Source: Rhodocyclaceae bacterium
GTDB taxonomy: Bacteria; Pseudomonadota; Gammaproteobacteria; Burkholderiales; Rhodocyclaceae
Length of the DNA: 62,300 bases
Assembly (NCBI GenBank): GCA_004379165.1
Contig: NKXK01000037.1
Location: 1 to 62,300, forward strand
Direction: 5' to 3'
Shown: positions 7,717 to 15,477 of the stretch, piece after piece
Position numbering within the stretch: the first letter of the stretch is position 1
Layout of the letters: each line of letters begins with the position of its first letter
Made by a program: the position numbers and the translations under genes
Notes under the pieces: generated by a model
The model's database searches: none
What the model was told of the DNA's origin: nothing
The model's input: the letters and a program-made list of their open reading frames with translations, nothing else

Positions 7717-8857
7717 GTGAGCGACGCCGCTGATCATCCTTTCCTCGGCCGCCAGGGAGTTCTCGACCGCGAACAGCGACTGTTCGCCTACGAACTGCTG
7801 TTCCGCAATGGCACACGCAACGCTGCTGATGTCACCGACGGCGTACAGGCGACAGCCACGGTCATCGCCAATGCCTTCTCAGAACTCGGCGTGGAAGCTG
7901 CGCTCGGAGACTGCCACGGCTTCATCAACGTTGACGAACCCTTTTTTCAGCGACATGCTCGAACTGCTGCCTAAGGAATCGGTGGTACTCGAGATCCTCG
8001 AAGCCGTGGTCGAACGCTGCAGGGCGCTGAAGGCGGCTGGCTTCACACTGGCACTCGATGACGTCATCCAGCTTTAACCCGCCTTTGCCGAACTGCTGTC
8101 GCTGGTCGAAATCGTCAAGGTCGATATCCAGCCCTTGTCGCGCGCGCAACTGATGCAAATAGGATTGAAACTGAAGCCAATGGGCAAACAGCTCCTCGCC
8201 GAGAAAATAGACTCCCACGAGCAGATGAAGCAATGCCTGAAGCTGGGCTTCACGCTGTTCCAAGGCCACTACTTCGCCAAGCTGACGATCATTGCCGGCA
8301 AGAAGCTGGACCACTCCCAGCTGTCGCTGATGAGACTGATGGGCCCGCTGCTCGGCGATGCTGACACCACCGAGCCGGAGGTCGCACTCAAGTCCGAGCC
8401 GGGCCTGACCTTGAATCTGCTGTGCGTGACCAACTCGGTCGGCGCCGGCTGCAGCGAGACCATCACCTCGCTGCGCCACGCCATCACCGTCCTCGGCCTG
8501 CGCCAGTTGCAGCGCTGGCTGCAACTGCTGGTGTTCGCCTCGGGCAGTCAAGCCGGCAGCAACAACCCGCTATTGATGTTGGCTGCCATCCGTGGCCGGC
8601 TGATGGAACTGCTCGCCAGTCAACTGCGCTCTGGCAACGCCGCTTTCTCCGACCAGGCCTTCATGGTCGGCATCATGTCGTTGATGCCGGCGCTGGTCGG
8701 CCAGCTGGTGCAAGTTGCCGAAGCCAGCGAAGGGGGCGATCCGGACCTGCTCGGCGACCGGCTCGCCGAATTGCCCGGCCTCGGCCCTAAGGCGCTCAAC
8801 CGCGCCCAGACCGAGGCGCTGCAATGGGCGAACAGCATCGCCAAGGACAAAGGCTGA
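7717..8857 (+). pseudogene. Broken EAL-HDOD (YuxH-type) signalling protein
   Basis: Three frame pieces together make one YuxH-like protein: a degenerate EAL domain (GRQGVLDREQRLFAYELLFR, later LALDDVIQL and VEIVKVDI) followed by an HDOD domain. Two lesions break it. A run of six T at about 7941-7946 (CCCTTTTTTCAG) shifts the frame by +1; five T would restore FSDMLELLPKE. An in-frame TAA at 8075-8077 lies in the conserved DDVIQL-x-PAFAELL. The GTG start at 7717 has a GAGGA Shine-Dalgarno and reads into intact N-terminal sequence. The EAL part already looks non-catalytic, as usual for this family. The T-run lesion could be a sequencing error, but the TAA is a substitution-type defect. Confidence 0.82.
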
Positions 8858-8926
8858 TTACGCCAATGAGGCCGTTACAAAAATCGACACAGTGACGACA
8901 ACCGCACCACAATCCGTCGCCGCGAA

Positions 8927-8949
8927 GCAATGCACAATCATTGCGTATT
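8927..8949 (+). terminator. Weak stem-loop with T-run after the EAL-HDOD pseudogene
   Basis: GCAATG and CATTGC form a six-base stem around CACAAT, followed by GTATTTTT. It resembles a weak factor-independent terminator for the broken gene upstream. It could also be an operator for the gene at 8973, which starts 29 bases after the stem. Confidence 0.4.
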
Positions 8950-8972
8950 TTTAAGGTAGACCGCAGACCACC

Positions 8973-9320
8973 ATGACCGACCCGAATGCCTTTCGTCAAC
9001 CGCCCTTTCAAAGCCTGCCCGCCGGTCAGCCCAGCCTGCTCGGCAAGCTGATGACCTTCGTCGTCGGCACCCTGCTGCTGATTGCCGGCTTCATGTTCTC
9101 GGCCGTCGCGCTGGCCATCATCGCGGTCGTCGGGCTGGGTGTCTGGGGCTGGTTGTGGTGGAAAACCCGCGCGCTGCGCCGGCAGATGGCCGACGCTCAG
9201 GCGGCCGGCGAGCCACTGTGGCAACGCAGCGGCCCGATGAACAACAACGGCGGCACGATCATCGAAGGCGAAGTGATCAGCCGCGACGGCGGCATCGGCA
9301 GCGACCGCCAATTGCGTTAA
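8973..9320 (+). CDS. Small membrane protein of unknown function
   Basis: A 115-residue protein with a hydrophobic block from about residue 26 to 63 (LMTFVVGTLLLIAGFMFSAV then ALAIIAVVGLGVWGWLWW) that can form two closely spaced membrane helices, followed by a basic stretch (KTRALRRQ) and a polar tail ending GEVISRDGGIGSD. The basic side suggests a cytoplasmic C-terminus. I do not recognise the family. It stands alone between the pseudogene and a bidirectional terminator. Confidence 0.75.
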   Translation: MTDPNAFRQPPFQSLPAGQPSLLGKLMTFVVGTLLLIAGFMFSAVALAIIAVVGLGVWGWLWWKTRALRRQMADAQAAGEPLWQRSGPMNNNGGTIIEGEVISRDGGIGSDRQLR

Positions 9321-9347
9321 TCGCACCCTGCCACCGAACAAAGAAAC

Positions 9348-9364
9348 AGCCGGCATTGCCGGCT
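9348..9364. terminator. Bidirectional hairpin between convergent genes
   Basis: AGCCGGC-ATT-GCCGGCT is a perfect seven-base stem flanked by A-rich sequence on the left and TTATT on the right. It lies between the end of the membrane protein gene (9320) and the end of the minus-strand gene at 9390, so it can serve both transcripts. Confidence 0.6.
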
Positions 9365-9389
9365 TATTGACTGGCCCTAAGCAATAGCC

Positions 9390-9695
9390 TCAGCGCATCT
9401 TCGGATTCAGGCTGCCGCGGTTGTAGTCCTTGTCACCCGGCATCAGCAAGCGGCCGACGCCACCGATCAGCATGCCCTGCGCCTCGATCGGGCGGGTCTT
9501 GTTCTCGGGGAACTCCGCTGCGACCTTCTGCGCCTCGGCGGCCTTGGCAGTATCGACGTACTCCCAGCGACCGTTCGGGAACAGGCGGACTTTCTGGCCG
9601 TCGGCCGTCGTTGCGTCCAGCGGCGTCCGGTCGAGCTCGGCGGCGAATGCGCCGCTCGTCGCCAGCGCCAGGCTCAGGAGCAACGCGGCTTTCAC
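9390..9695 (-). CDS. Small secreted protein downstream of alaS
   Basis: A 101-residue protein with a clear signal peptide ([18 protein letters not shown], cleavage near residue 18). The mature part contains [17 protein letters not shown], a short motif seen in a group of small periplasmic proteins of unknown function, and a glycine-rich [18 protein letters not shown]. The start codon is GTG at 9695, overlapping the alaS stop in GTGA, so it is translated with alaS. I cannot assign a role. Confidence 0.8.
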   Translation of the reverse strand: MKAALLLSLALATSGAFAAELDRTPLDATTADGQKVRLFPNGRWEYVDTAKAAEAQKVAAEFPENKTRPIEAQGMLIGGVGRLLMPGDKDYNRGSLNPKMR

Positions 9696-12313
9696 AGTTT
9701 GCCCTCGACCCAGGCCCTGACCGACGCCAGCGCGACCGGCAGGTTATCCGGCTGCGTACCGCCGGCCTGCGCCATATCCGGACGGCCACCGCCCTTGCCA
9801 CCCACTTGCTGGGCGACCATGTTCACAAGTTCGCCGGCCTTGACCTTGCCGGTCAGATCAGCCGTGACGCCAGCGATCAGCGTCACCTTGCCGTCGGCAA
9901 CCGACGACAGCACGATGGCGGCCGATTTCAGCTTGTCCTTCAGCTTGTCCATGGTTTCACGCAGCGCTGTGACATCGGCGCCATCGAGCGTTGCCGCCAG
10001 AACCTTGGCGCCCTTGACGTCGACTGCCTGGCTGACCAGATCGTCGCCTTGCGAGGAAGCCAGCTTGGACTTCAGGCGAGCCAATTCCTTTTCCAGCGTC
10101 CGGACGTTGTCCATGATGCCGACCACGCGCTCGGCAACGTCGTCAGGCGTTGTCTTCAGCAGCGCGGAGATGCCCTGGACACAGGTTTCCTGAGTCTGCA
10201 CATAGCGTAGCGCATTGCGTCCGGTAATTGCCTCGACGCGACGCACACCGGCAGCAACGCCGGCTTCGCTGACGATCTTGAACAGGCCGATGTCACCGGT
10301 ACGGCCGACGTGGGTGCCGCCGCAGAGTTCCTTGGAAGAGCCGATGGCGACGACGCGGACTTCATCGCCGTATTTTTCGCCGAAGAGCATCATCGCGCCC
10401 GACTTCTGGGCATCGTCGATGGCCATGACGCGGCTGTCGGTGGCAGCGTTGGCGAGAATCTCGGCATTGACGATTTCCTCGACCTCGCGCAGCTCTTCTG
10501 CGGTCAACGGCGAATTATGGGCAAAATCGAAACGGGTCTTGTCCGGATCGACCTGTGAACCCTTCTGCTGGACGTGCGCGCCGAGCACTTCGCGCAACGC
10601 CCTGTGCATCAGGTGGGTGACCGAGTGGTTGCGGGCGGTGGCGGCGCGGGAAGCGGCATCGACCCTGGCGGCGACTTCCTGGCCGACAACCAGTTTGCCG
10701 GTCTTCAGCACGCCGTGGTGACCAAAGACGGCGGCCTGAATCTTCAGCGTGTCCTCAACGGCGAAGATGCCGCCAGCGCCCTTCAGTTCGCCACGGTCGC
10801 CACACTGGCCGCCGGACTCGGCGTAGAACGGGGTGTTGTCGAGCACGACGACGCCGAGGTCGCCTTCATTCAGTTCATTGACGATGGCGCCATCCTTGTA
10901 CAAGGCCAGTACCTTGCCCTTGGCCTCGAGCGATTCGTAGCCGTGGAAGGTAGTCTCCTCACCGACGTATTCCAGTGCGACGGCCATCTTGAACTTGCCG
11001 GCGGCGCGCGCCAGCTCCTTCTGGCGCGCCATGGCGGCATCGAAGGCAGCGCCATCGACGGTGACATTGCGCTCGCGGCAGATGTCAGCCGTCAGGTCGA
11101 GCGGGAAGCCGTAGGTATCGTGCAGCTTGAAGGCGGTCTCACCGTTGAAGACGGTGACACCCTTGGCAGCCATGTCGGCCAGTTCGCCTTCGAGGATGGC
11201 CATGCCGTGCTCGATGGTGGCGAAGAAGCGGTCCTCTTCCTGCTTGAGCGTGGCGACGACCTTGGCCTGGTTCTCCTTGAGTTCCGGATAGGCTTCGCCC
11301 ATCTGTTCAACGAGGTCCGGCACCATCTTGTGGAAGAAGGCAGCGCGGGCGCCCAGCTTGTAGCCGTGACGGATGGCGCGGCGGATGATGCGGCGCAGGA
11401 CATAGCCGCGACCTTCGTTGCCCGGAATGACGCCATCGGCGATGAGGAAGGAACAGGCACGGATGTGGTCGGCGAGTACCTTCAGCGACGGCGAGTTCAT
11501 GTCGGTGTCTGAGGTTTCGCGCGCGGCGGCGGCGATCAGTGCCTGGAACAGGTCGATCTCGTAGTTGGCATGTACGCCCTGCAGTACGGCGGAGATACGC
11601 TCCAGCCCCATGCCGGTATCGACCGAGGGCTTGGGCAGCGGATGCATGACGCCGGCTTCATCGCGGTTGAACTGCATGAAGACGTTGTTCCAGATTTCGA
11701 TGAAACGGTCGCCGTCTTCTTCCGGCGATCCCGGGGGTCCGCCCCAGTGCTTCTCGCCGTGGTCGTAGAAAATTTCGGTGCATGGGCCGCAGGGGCCGGT
11801 ATCTCCCATCATCCAGAAATTGTCGGAGGCGTAGCGGGCACCCTTGTTGTCGCCGATGCGAACAATCTTCTCGGCCGGCACCCCGACTTCCTTGTGCCAG
11901 ATGTCGTAAGCCTCGTCGTCCTCGGCGTAGACCGTGACCATCAGCTTTTCTTTCGGCAGTTTGTAGACCTCGGTCAGCAATTCCCAGGCGTACTTGATGG
12001 CGTCGCGTTTGAAATAGTCACCAAAGCTGAAATTGCCCAGCATTTCGAAGAAGGTGTGGTGACGCGCCGTGTAGCCGACGTTCTCGAGGTCGTTATGCTT
12101 GCCGCCGGCGCGCACGCACTTCTGCGAGGTCGTCGCCCGGTTGTACGGACGCTTGTCGAAACCGAGGAAGACGTCCTTGAACTGGTTCATCCCGGCGTTG
12201 GTGAACAACAGTGTCGGGTCGTCATGCGGCACCAGCGAGGACGAGGCAACAATCTGGTGCCCCTTCGAGGCGAAGAAGTCGAGGAACTGCTGGCGGATTT
12301 CAGAGCTTTTCAT
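9692..12313 (-). CDS. alaS: Alanyl-tRNA synthetase
   Basis: A class II synthetase of 873 residues that charges tRNA-Ala in the cytosol and edits mis-attached serine and glycine. The N-terminal catalytic core starts [19 protein letters not shown] and includes motif 2 ([20 protein letters not shown]) and motif 3 ([13 protein letters not shown]). The editing domain has the zinc site NHSVTHLMH and [13 protein letters not shown]. The C-Ala domain ends [15 protein letters not shown]. Length is normal and no lesion is seen. The next gene overlaps its stop. Confidence 0.98.
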   Translation of the reverse strand: MKSSEIRQQFLDFFASKGHQIVASSSLVPHDDPTLLFTNAGMNQFKDVFLGFDKRPYNRATTSQKCVRAGGKHNDLENVGYTARHHTFFEMLGNFSFGDYFKRDAIKYAWELLTEVYKLPKEKLMVTVYAEDDEAYDIWHKEVGVPAEKIVRIGDNKGARYASDNFWMMGDTGPCGPCTEIFYDHGEKHWGGPPGSPEEDGDRFIEIWNNVFMQFNRDEAGVMHPLPKPSVDTGMGLERISAVLQGVHANYEIDLFQALIAAAARETSDTDMNSPSLKVLADHIRACSFLIADGVIPGNEGRGYVLRRIIRRAIRHGYKLGARAAFFHKMVPDLVEQMGEAYPELKENQAKVVATLKQEEDRFFATIEHGMAILEGELADMAAKGVTVFNGETAFKLHDTYGFPLDLTADICRERNVTVDGAAFDAAMARQKELARAAGKFKMAVALEYVGEETTFHGYESLEAKGKVLALYKDGAIVNELNEGDLGVVVLDNTPFYAESGGQCGDRGELKGAGGIFAVEDTLKIQAAVFGHHGVLKTGKLVVGQEVAARVDAASRAATARNHSVTHLMHRALREVLGAHVQQKGSQVDPDKTRFDFAHNSPLTAEELREVEEIVNAEILANAATDSRVMAIDDAQKSGAMMLFGEKYGDEVRVVAIGSSKELCGGTHVGRTGDIGLFKIVSEAGVAAGVRRVEAITGRNALRYVQTQETCVQGISALLKTTPDDVAERVVGIMDNVRTLEKELARLKSKLASSQGDDLVSQAVDVKGAKVLAATLDGADVTALRETMDKLKDKLKSAAIVLSSVADGKVTLIAGVTADLTGKVKAGELVNMVAQQVGGKGGGRPDMAQAGGTQPDNLPVALASVRAWVEGKL

Positions 12314-12414
12314 AAGCTGGCGGCCTTCGCGGCGGGGAGATTCGAAACCGTCGATTTTAAATGAATCCGTTGCCCTTCTGTGCAGGGCAATCGTCTTTGA
12401 ACGCCCGCAGAAAG

Positions 12415-12437
12415 CAAAAACCCGCCGGCTGGCGGGT
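12415..12437 (-). terminator. Rho-independent terminator after the 12464 gene
   Basis: On the minus strand a stem ACCCGCC-AGCC-GGCGGGT is followed directly by a T-run. It is placed 27 bases after the stop of the small secreted protein gene, separating it from alaS. Confidence 0.75.
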
Positions 12438-12463
12438 CTGGAAAGGGCTTGAGAAAAACGTGC

Positions 12464-12817
12464 TCAGCGCCAGCGCGAATGATCCGTGCGGCCATTGTGG
12501 TTGTAGTCGTGCTGGCGGTCGTGCTTTTCGCGGGAAATATGGCGACTTTGCACATTTTCGGCATATTGCAACCGCCCTCGCTCCTGTCGGGTGACGACGC
12601 CGTCGGATTTGGCGCGCGCTTCCATGTTTTCAACCCGCTGCTGTCCGCGCTCCAGGCGCATTGCCTCACGCTGGGTCAGGCTGCCGGAAGCGACGCCCTG
12701 ATCGATGCGATGCTCCTGATTGATCTGGCGTTGATCGACGCTGGGCGTACCGGTCTGCGCCAGGGCAAGCGTCGGCAATGCGAAAGTGATGAATGCGATG
12801 TGGCGAAAGCGGATCAT
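12464..12817 (-). CDS. Small secreted, charge-rich protein
   Basis: A 117-residue protein starting MIRFRHIAFITFALPTLALA, a signal peptide. The frame extends further upstream, but the signal peptide and the promoter-like gap favour this start. The mature part is rich in Gln, Arg and Glu (RQINQEHRIDQGVASGSLTQ, LERGQQRVENMEARAKSD), consistent with amphipathic helices, and ends in a His/Asn/Asp-rich tail (DRQHDYNHNGRTDHSRW) that could bind metal. VVTRQERGRLQ resembles a degenerate EF-hand-like repeat. The function is unknown. Confidence 0.75.
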   Translation of the reverse strand: MIRFRHIAFITFALPTLALAQTGTPSVDQRQINQEHRIDQGVASGSLTQREAMRLERGQQRVENMEARAKSDGVVTRQERGRLQYAENVQSRHISREKHDRQHDYNHNGRTDHSRWR

Positions 12818-12881
12818 GTTCGGTCTCCTGGGTTGTGGGCACCTGCCCCGGACGCCATTTGACGCCAACGCCGAAAAGAAA

Positions 12882-13625
12882 TCAGCCGGGCAAATGCAAG
12901 GCTTTGTAAGCAGTTGTTTCGCCGGCAAACAGATCCAGGCGATCGGTGAACATCGCCGACACGCCACGGTCGACCAGGTGTTTTGCCTGATTTTCCGAGT
13001 TCACCGTGTAACACAGCACCGGCACGGCCGCCTCGGCTGCCTCGGCGAGCACCGTATCGCTGAGCCGTTCCGCATCGCAGTGCAGGCTGACCGCCCCCAG
13101 GCGCCGCAACTCGGACAACCAGTCCGCCGGCACATCCTCGTAAAGCACGCCACGTGGAATCTCGGGCGCCAGATCGCGGGCAATTTCGAGTGCCGCCAGC
13201 GAAAACGACGAGATCAATGGCTTCATGGCTGCGCCACACCATCGGCTGGCAGTCATTCTGGCGACTATCTGCGCAGTCGCTCCGTCAAATCCGGTTGCCG
13301 GCTTGATTTCGACGTTGGCCAGCAGGCGGTGAGCCAAACAGAAGTCTGCAGCATCGGCAAAGCGCGGAATGCGCTCACCCCCACCAGCGTCAAGTTCGAA
13401 CAAGGCCGAATCGGAGAGTTCGCTGACCGCGCCACGGCCGTTGGTGGTGCGCTCGACGGTCTCGTCGTGGATCAGCACCGGCGTGCCGTCGCCGCTGAGC
13501 ATGACGTCGAACTCGACGGCGCGATAGCCCATCGCCACCGCCAGCCGCAGGCCAGCCAGGGTGTTCTCTGGCGCCAGGGTACCGCCGCCGCGGTGGGCAA
13601 ACCAGCGCGGCAGCATCCAGTTCAT
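12882..13625 (-). CDS. ugpQ: Glycerophosphodiester phosphodiesterase
   Basis: A 247-residue GDPD that hydrolyses glycerophosphodiesters to glycerol-3-phosphate and an alcohol. The catalytic set is present: HRGGGTLAPENT at residues 11-22, VEFDVMLSGDGTPVLIHDE near 37-54, and VEIKP near 105. No signal peptide is seen, so it is the cytosolic UgpQ type rather than periplasmic GlpQ. Its ATG shares one base with the TGA of the binding-protein gene upstream (TGATG), so the two are translated together. Transporter subunits UgpA, UgpE and UgpC are not in the window. Confidence 0.93.
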   Translation of the reverse strand: MNWMLPRWFAHRGGGTLAPENTLAGLRLAVAMGYRAVEFDVMLSGDGTPVLIHDETVERTTNGRGAVSELSDSALFELDAGGGERIPRFADAADFCLAHRLLANVEIKPATGFDGATAQIVARMTASRWCGAAMKPLISSFSLAALEIARDLAPEIPRGVLYEDVPADWLSELRRLGAVSLHCDAERLSDTVLAEAAEAAVPVLCYTVNSENQAKHLVDRGVSAMFTDRLDLFAGETTAYKALHLPG

Positions 13626-14926
13626 CAGAAGGGCTGCGATTTGCGCAGTTGCGCCTTGGCGGCAAGGATGGCGTTGCCGCGATTCACTGCGGTATCCAGC
13701 GCCGCCTTGGCCGGCTTCTTGTCGGCAAAGACCGCTTCCAGTTCTTCGTTAGTCAGGATACGCACCGGATCAACGCTCGCCGTGCGCAATGCCGGCTTGC
13801 CACCATTGCCCTTGATCGAAGCCAGAGCGATTTCCAGGGTATTGTCATCATCCTTGAGCAACTTGCTGCGGCCGGCGGCACGGGCAGCCGCGGTCAGCGG
13901 CAGGCCGCCGTAGCTGCGCACTATCTCGACCTGCATTTCCGGGGACAACAGGAAAGCAACGAACTTTGCGGCCTGCTTGTATTCGGCCGGCGAACGCCCG
14001 GCGCCGATCCACAGCGAGGCGCCATCGGCCAGCGATGCCTGTCGGCCGCCATAGACGTCATCATGGAAGGGCAGCGGCGCCACGCCCAACTCGACGCCCT
14101 TGGCTTCGCGGAAGTCAGTCCCCTCGCGCGAATCGGTGGTGATCATTGCGCACTCACCTTCATTGAAGCGGGCACTGGCTTCGTCGCGGCGGCCGAACAA
14201 ACGGAAGTAACCCGCCTTGGTCCAGGTCGCCATCATCGCAATGTGCTTGACTTGCGGCAGACCGTTGAATGTCAGCTGACCCTTGTCGGAGGTTGCCGGC
14301 ACGCCGGAAACGGCGCTGACATTGTCGATATGCACCCAGACCGGCCATGACGAGGTGTAGGGGCACTGATAGCCGGCATCCTGGAGCTTGTCGAGCATGC
14401 CCTGCATTTCGAACCAGGTCTTCGGCGGCTGCTCCGGATCCAGCTTGGCCTTGCGCAGTGCATTCTTGTTAAAAAACAGTACCGGGGTCGAATAGAGCAC
14501 CGGCAGCGCGACCAGACGGCCCTTGGCATCGCTGACACCCGCCTTCAGTTCGGCCGGTATGTCAGTGGCGCTCAAGGCCTGGCCGTTCTTGGCCATGACC
14601 TCATGCAGCGGCAGGAAGGCCTTGGGGTTGGCCAGCGCCTCGCTTGCATCGTAGCGACGCAGCAGGTTCAGTCCGGCCGGCTTTTCGCCCTTTTCCAGGC
14701 GCGCCAACTTGAGGTTGCCGGCCTGCTCCTTGTTGAAGCGGTCGACTACCGCCTGCAGCCGCTGTTCGCCCAACGGCCCGAGGTTGTGGGCCAGCTCGAA
14801 GTCGGCCGAAACGGGCGCCGCCGCCTCCTGTGCCTTGGCGGGCTGCTTGGCCGGCTTGGCTGCCTGGACTGAAAAAGCATAGGACAGGGCAAGGGCCGCG
14901 ACGACCGGGCGAAGAGAATGCGACAT
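13625..14926 (-). CDS. UgpB-like glycerol-3-phosphate/diester binding protein
   Basis: A 433-residue periplasmic solute-binding protein of ABC importers. The start MSHSLRPVVAALALSYAFSVQA gives a signal peptide and GGAG five bases upstream; longer in-frame extensions lack both. Typical UgpB sequence follows: LDPEQPPKTWFEMQGMLDKL, QVKHIAMMATWTKAGYF, GRRDEASARFNEGECAMITT and DGASLWIGAGR. The N-terminal ligand region (FELAHNLGPLGEQRL) departs from the E. coli form (a WHSM-type motif). Coupling to ugpQ suggests a role in phosphodiester scavenging. The cognate permease and ATPase are absent here. Confidence 0.88.
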   Translation of the reverse strand: MSHSLRPVVAALALSYAFSVQAAKPAKQPAKAQEAAAPVSADFELAHNLGPLGEQRLQAVVDRFNKEQAGNLKLARLEKGEKPAGLNLLRRYDASEALANPKAFLPLHEVMAKNGQALSATDIPAELKAGVSDAKGRLVALPVLYSTPVLFFNKNALRKAKLDPEQPPKTWFEMQGMLDKLQDAGYQCPYTSSWPVWVHIDNVSAVSGVPATSDKGQLTFNGLPQVKHIAMMATWTKAGYFRLFGRRDEASARFNEGECAMITTDSREGTDFREAKGVELGVAPLPFHDDVYGGRQASLADGASLWIGAGRSPAEYKQAAKFVAFLLSPEMQVEIVRSYGGLPLTAAARAAGRSKLLKDDDNTLEIALASIKGNGGKPALRTASVDPVRILTNEELEAVFADKKPAKAALDTAVNRGNAILAAKAQLRKSQPF

Positions 14927-14956
14927 GGGTACTCCAGGAAAAAATCGAAGGCAACG

Positions 14957-14962
14957 ATTATA
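14957..14962 (-). promoter_or_regulatory. -10 element for the ugpB-ugpQ pair
   Basis: A perfect TATAAT on the minus strand lies 30 bases before the ugpB start, in the divergent gap to the lipoprotein gene. No good -35 is found at 17 bases, so activation by a regulator such as PhoB is possible, but no pho box was recognised. Confidence 0.4.
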
Positions 14963-15021
14963 CCGCCGTGATGAACGCCGCGAGTTCGCCACTTTTTGCA
15001 CCAATATGCGAGAATCACCGG

Positions 15022-15447
15022 ATGAAGATGCCTGTTTACGCCATTTTTCTGATTGCCCTGATCCTGAGCGGCTGTGACCAGATCACGCAGCGCCTGGGCC
15101 TCGAAGATCCAGGCGCCAAGGAAGTGCGGCTGGAAAACGACGCCAAGGCGGTGGGTAGCGCTTGCCGGCATTCCGGGCGGGCAATCGAGGATTGCTACTC
15201 GATCTATTCCTGGTTGCCGCGCGCCGGAATTTTCGCCGGCTGGAAGGAAATGGACGCTTACATGCGGGAAAACCAGCTCGAGACCATCGCACCGCAGTTG
15301 CCGCCCCCCGAGCCGCCGAGCAACAGTAAAAAGAAGAAAAAGCCTGCAGCCGCTGAAGCACCTGCGGAAGTCGAAGCCAAGAAAGACGTAGAGGGCGCCG
15401 CCAAGAGCGACGGCAAGAGCGCCGAGAAGGCTGCTGGCAAACACTGA
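15022..15447 (+). CDS. Small lipoprotein with Lys/Ala-rich tail
   Basis: A 141-residue lipoprotein: MKMPVYAIFLIALILSGC ends in a lipobox with the acylated cysteine C18. The middle part has a conserved-looking domain with two cysteines (VGSACRHSGRAIEDCYSIY) that could form a disulfide, followed by WLPRAGIFAGWKEMDAYM. The last 45 residues are Lys/Ala/Glu-rich (NSKKKKKPAAAEAPAEVEAK), suggesting a flexible cell-wall-reaching segment. No family is recognised. It ends 30 bases before the sensor kinase and probably shares its transcript. Confidence 0.8.
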   Translation: MKMPVYAIFLIALILSGCDQITQRLGLEDPGAKEVRLENDAKAVGSACRHSGRAIEDCYSIYSWLPRAGIFAGWKEMDAYMRENQLETIAPQLPPPEPPSNSKKKKKPAAAEAPAEVEAKKDVEGAAKSDGKSAEKAAGKH

Positions 15448-15477
15448 GCAGCCTGCTGACAGCGAGGAGGAGACCCG

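Noticed and set aside
10574..11512. Long open frame antisense to alaS
   Set aside because: It lies wholly inside a clear alaS gene and has no recognisable motif; GC-rich codons leave antisense frames open.
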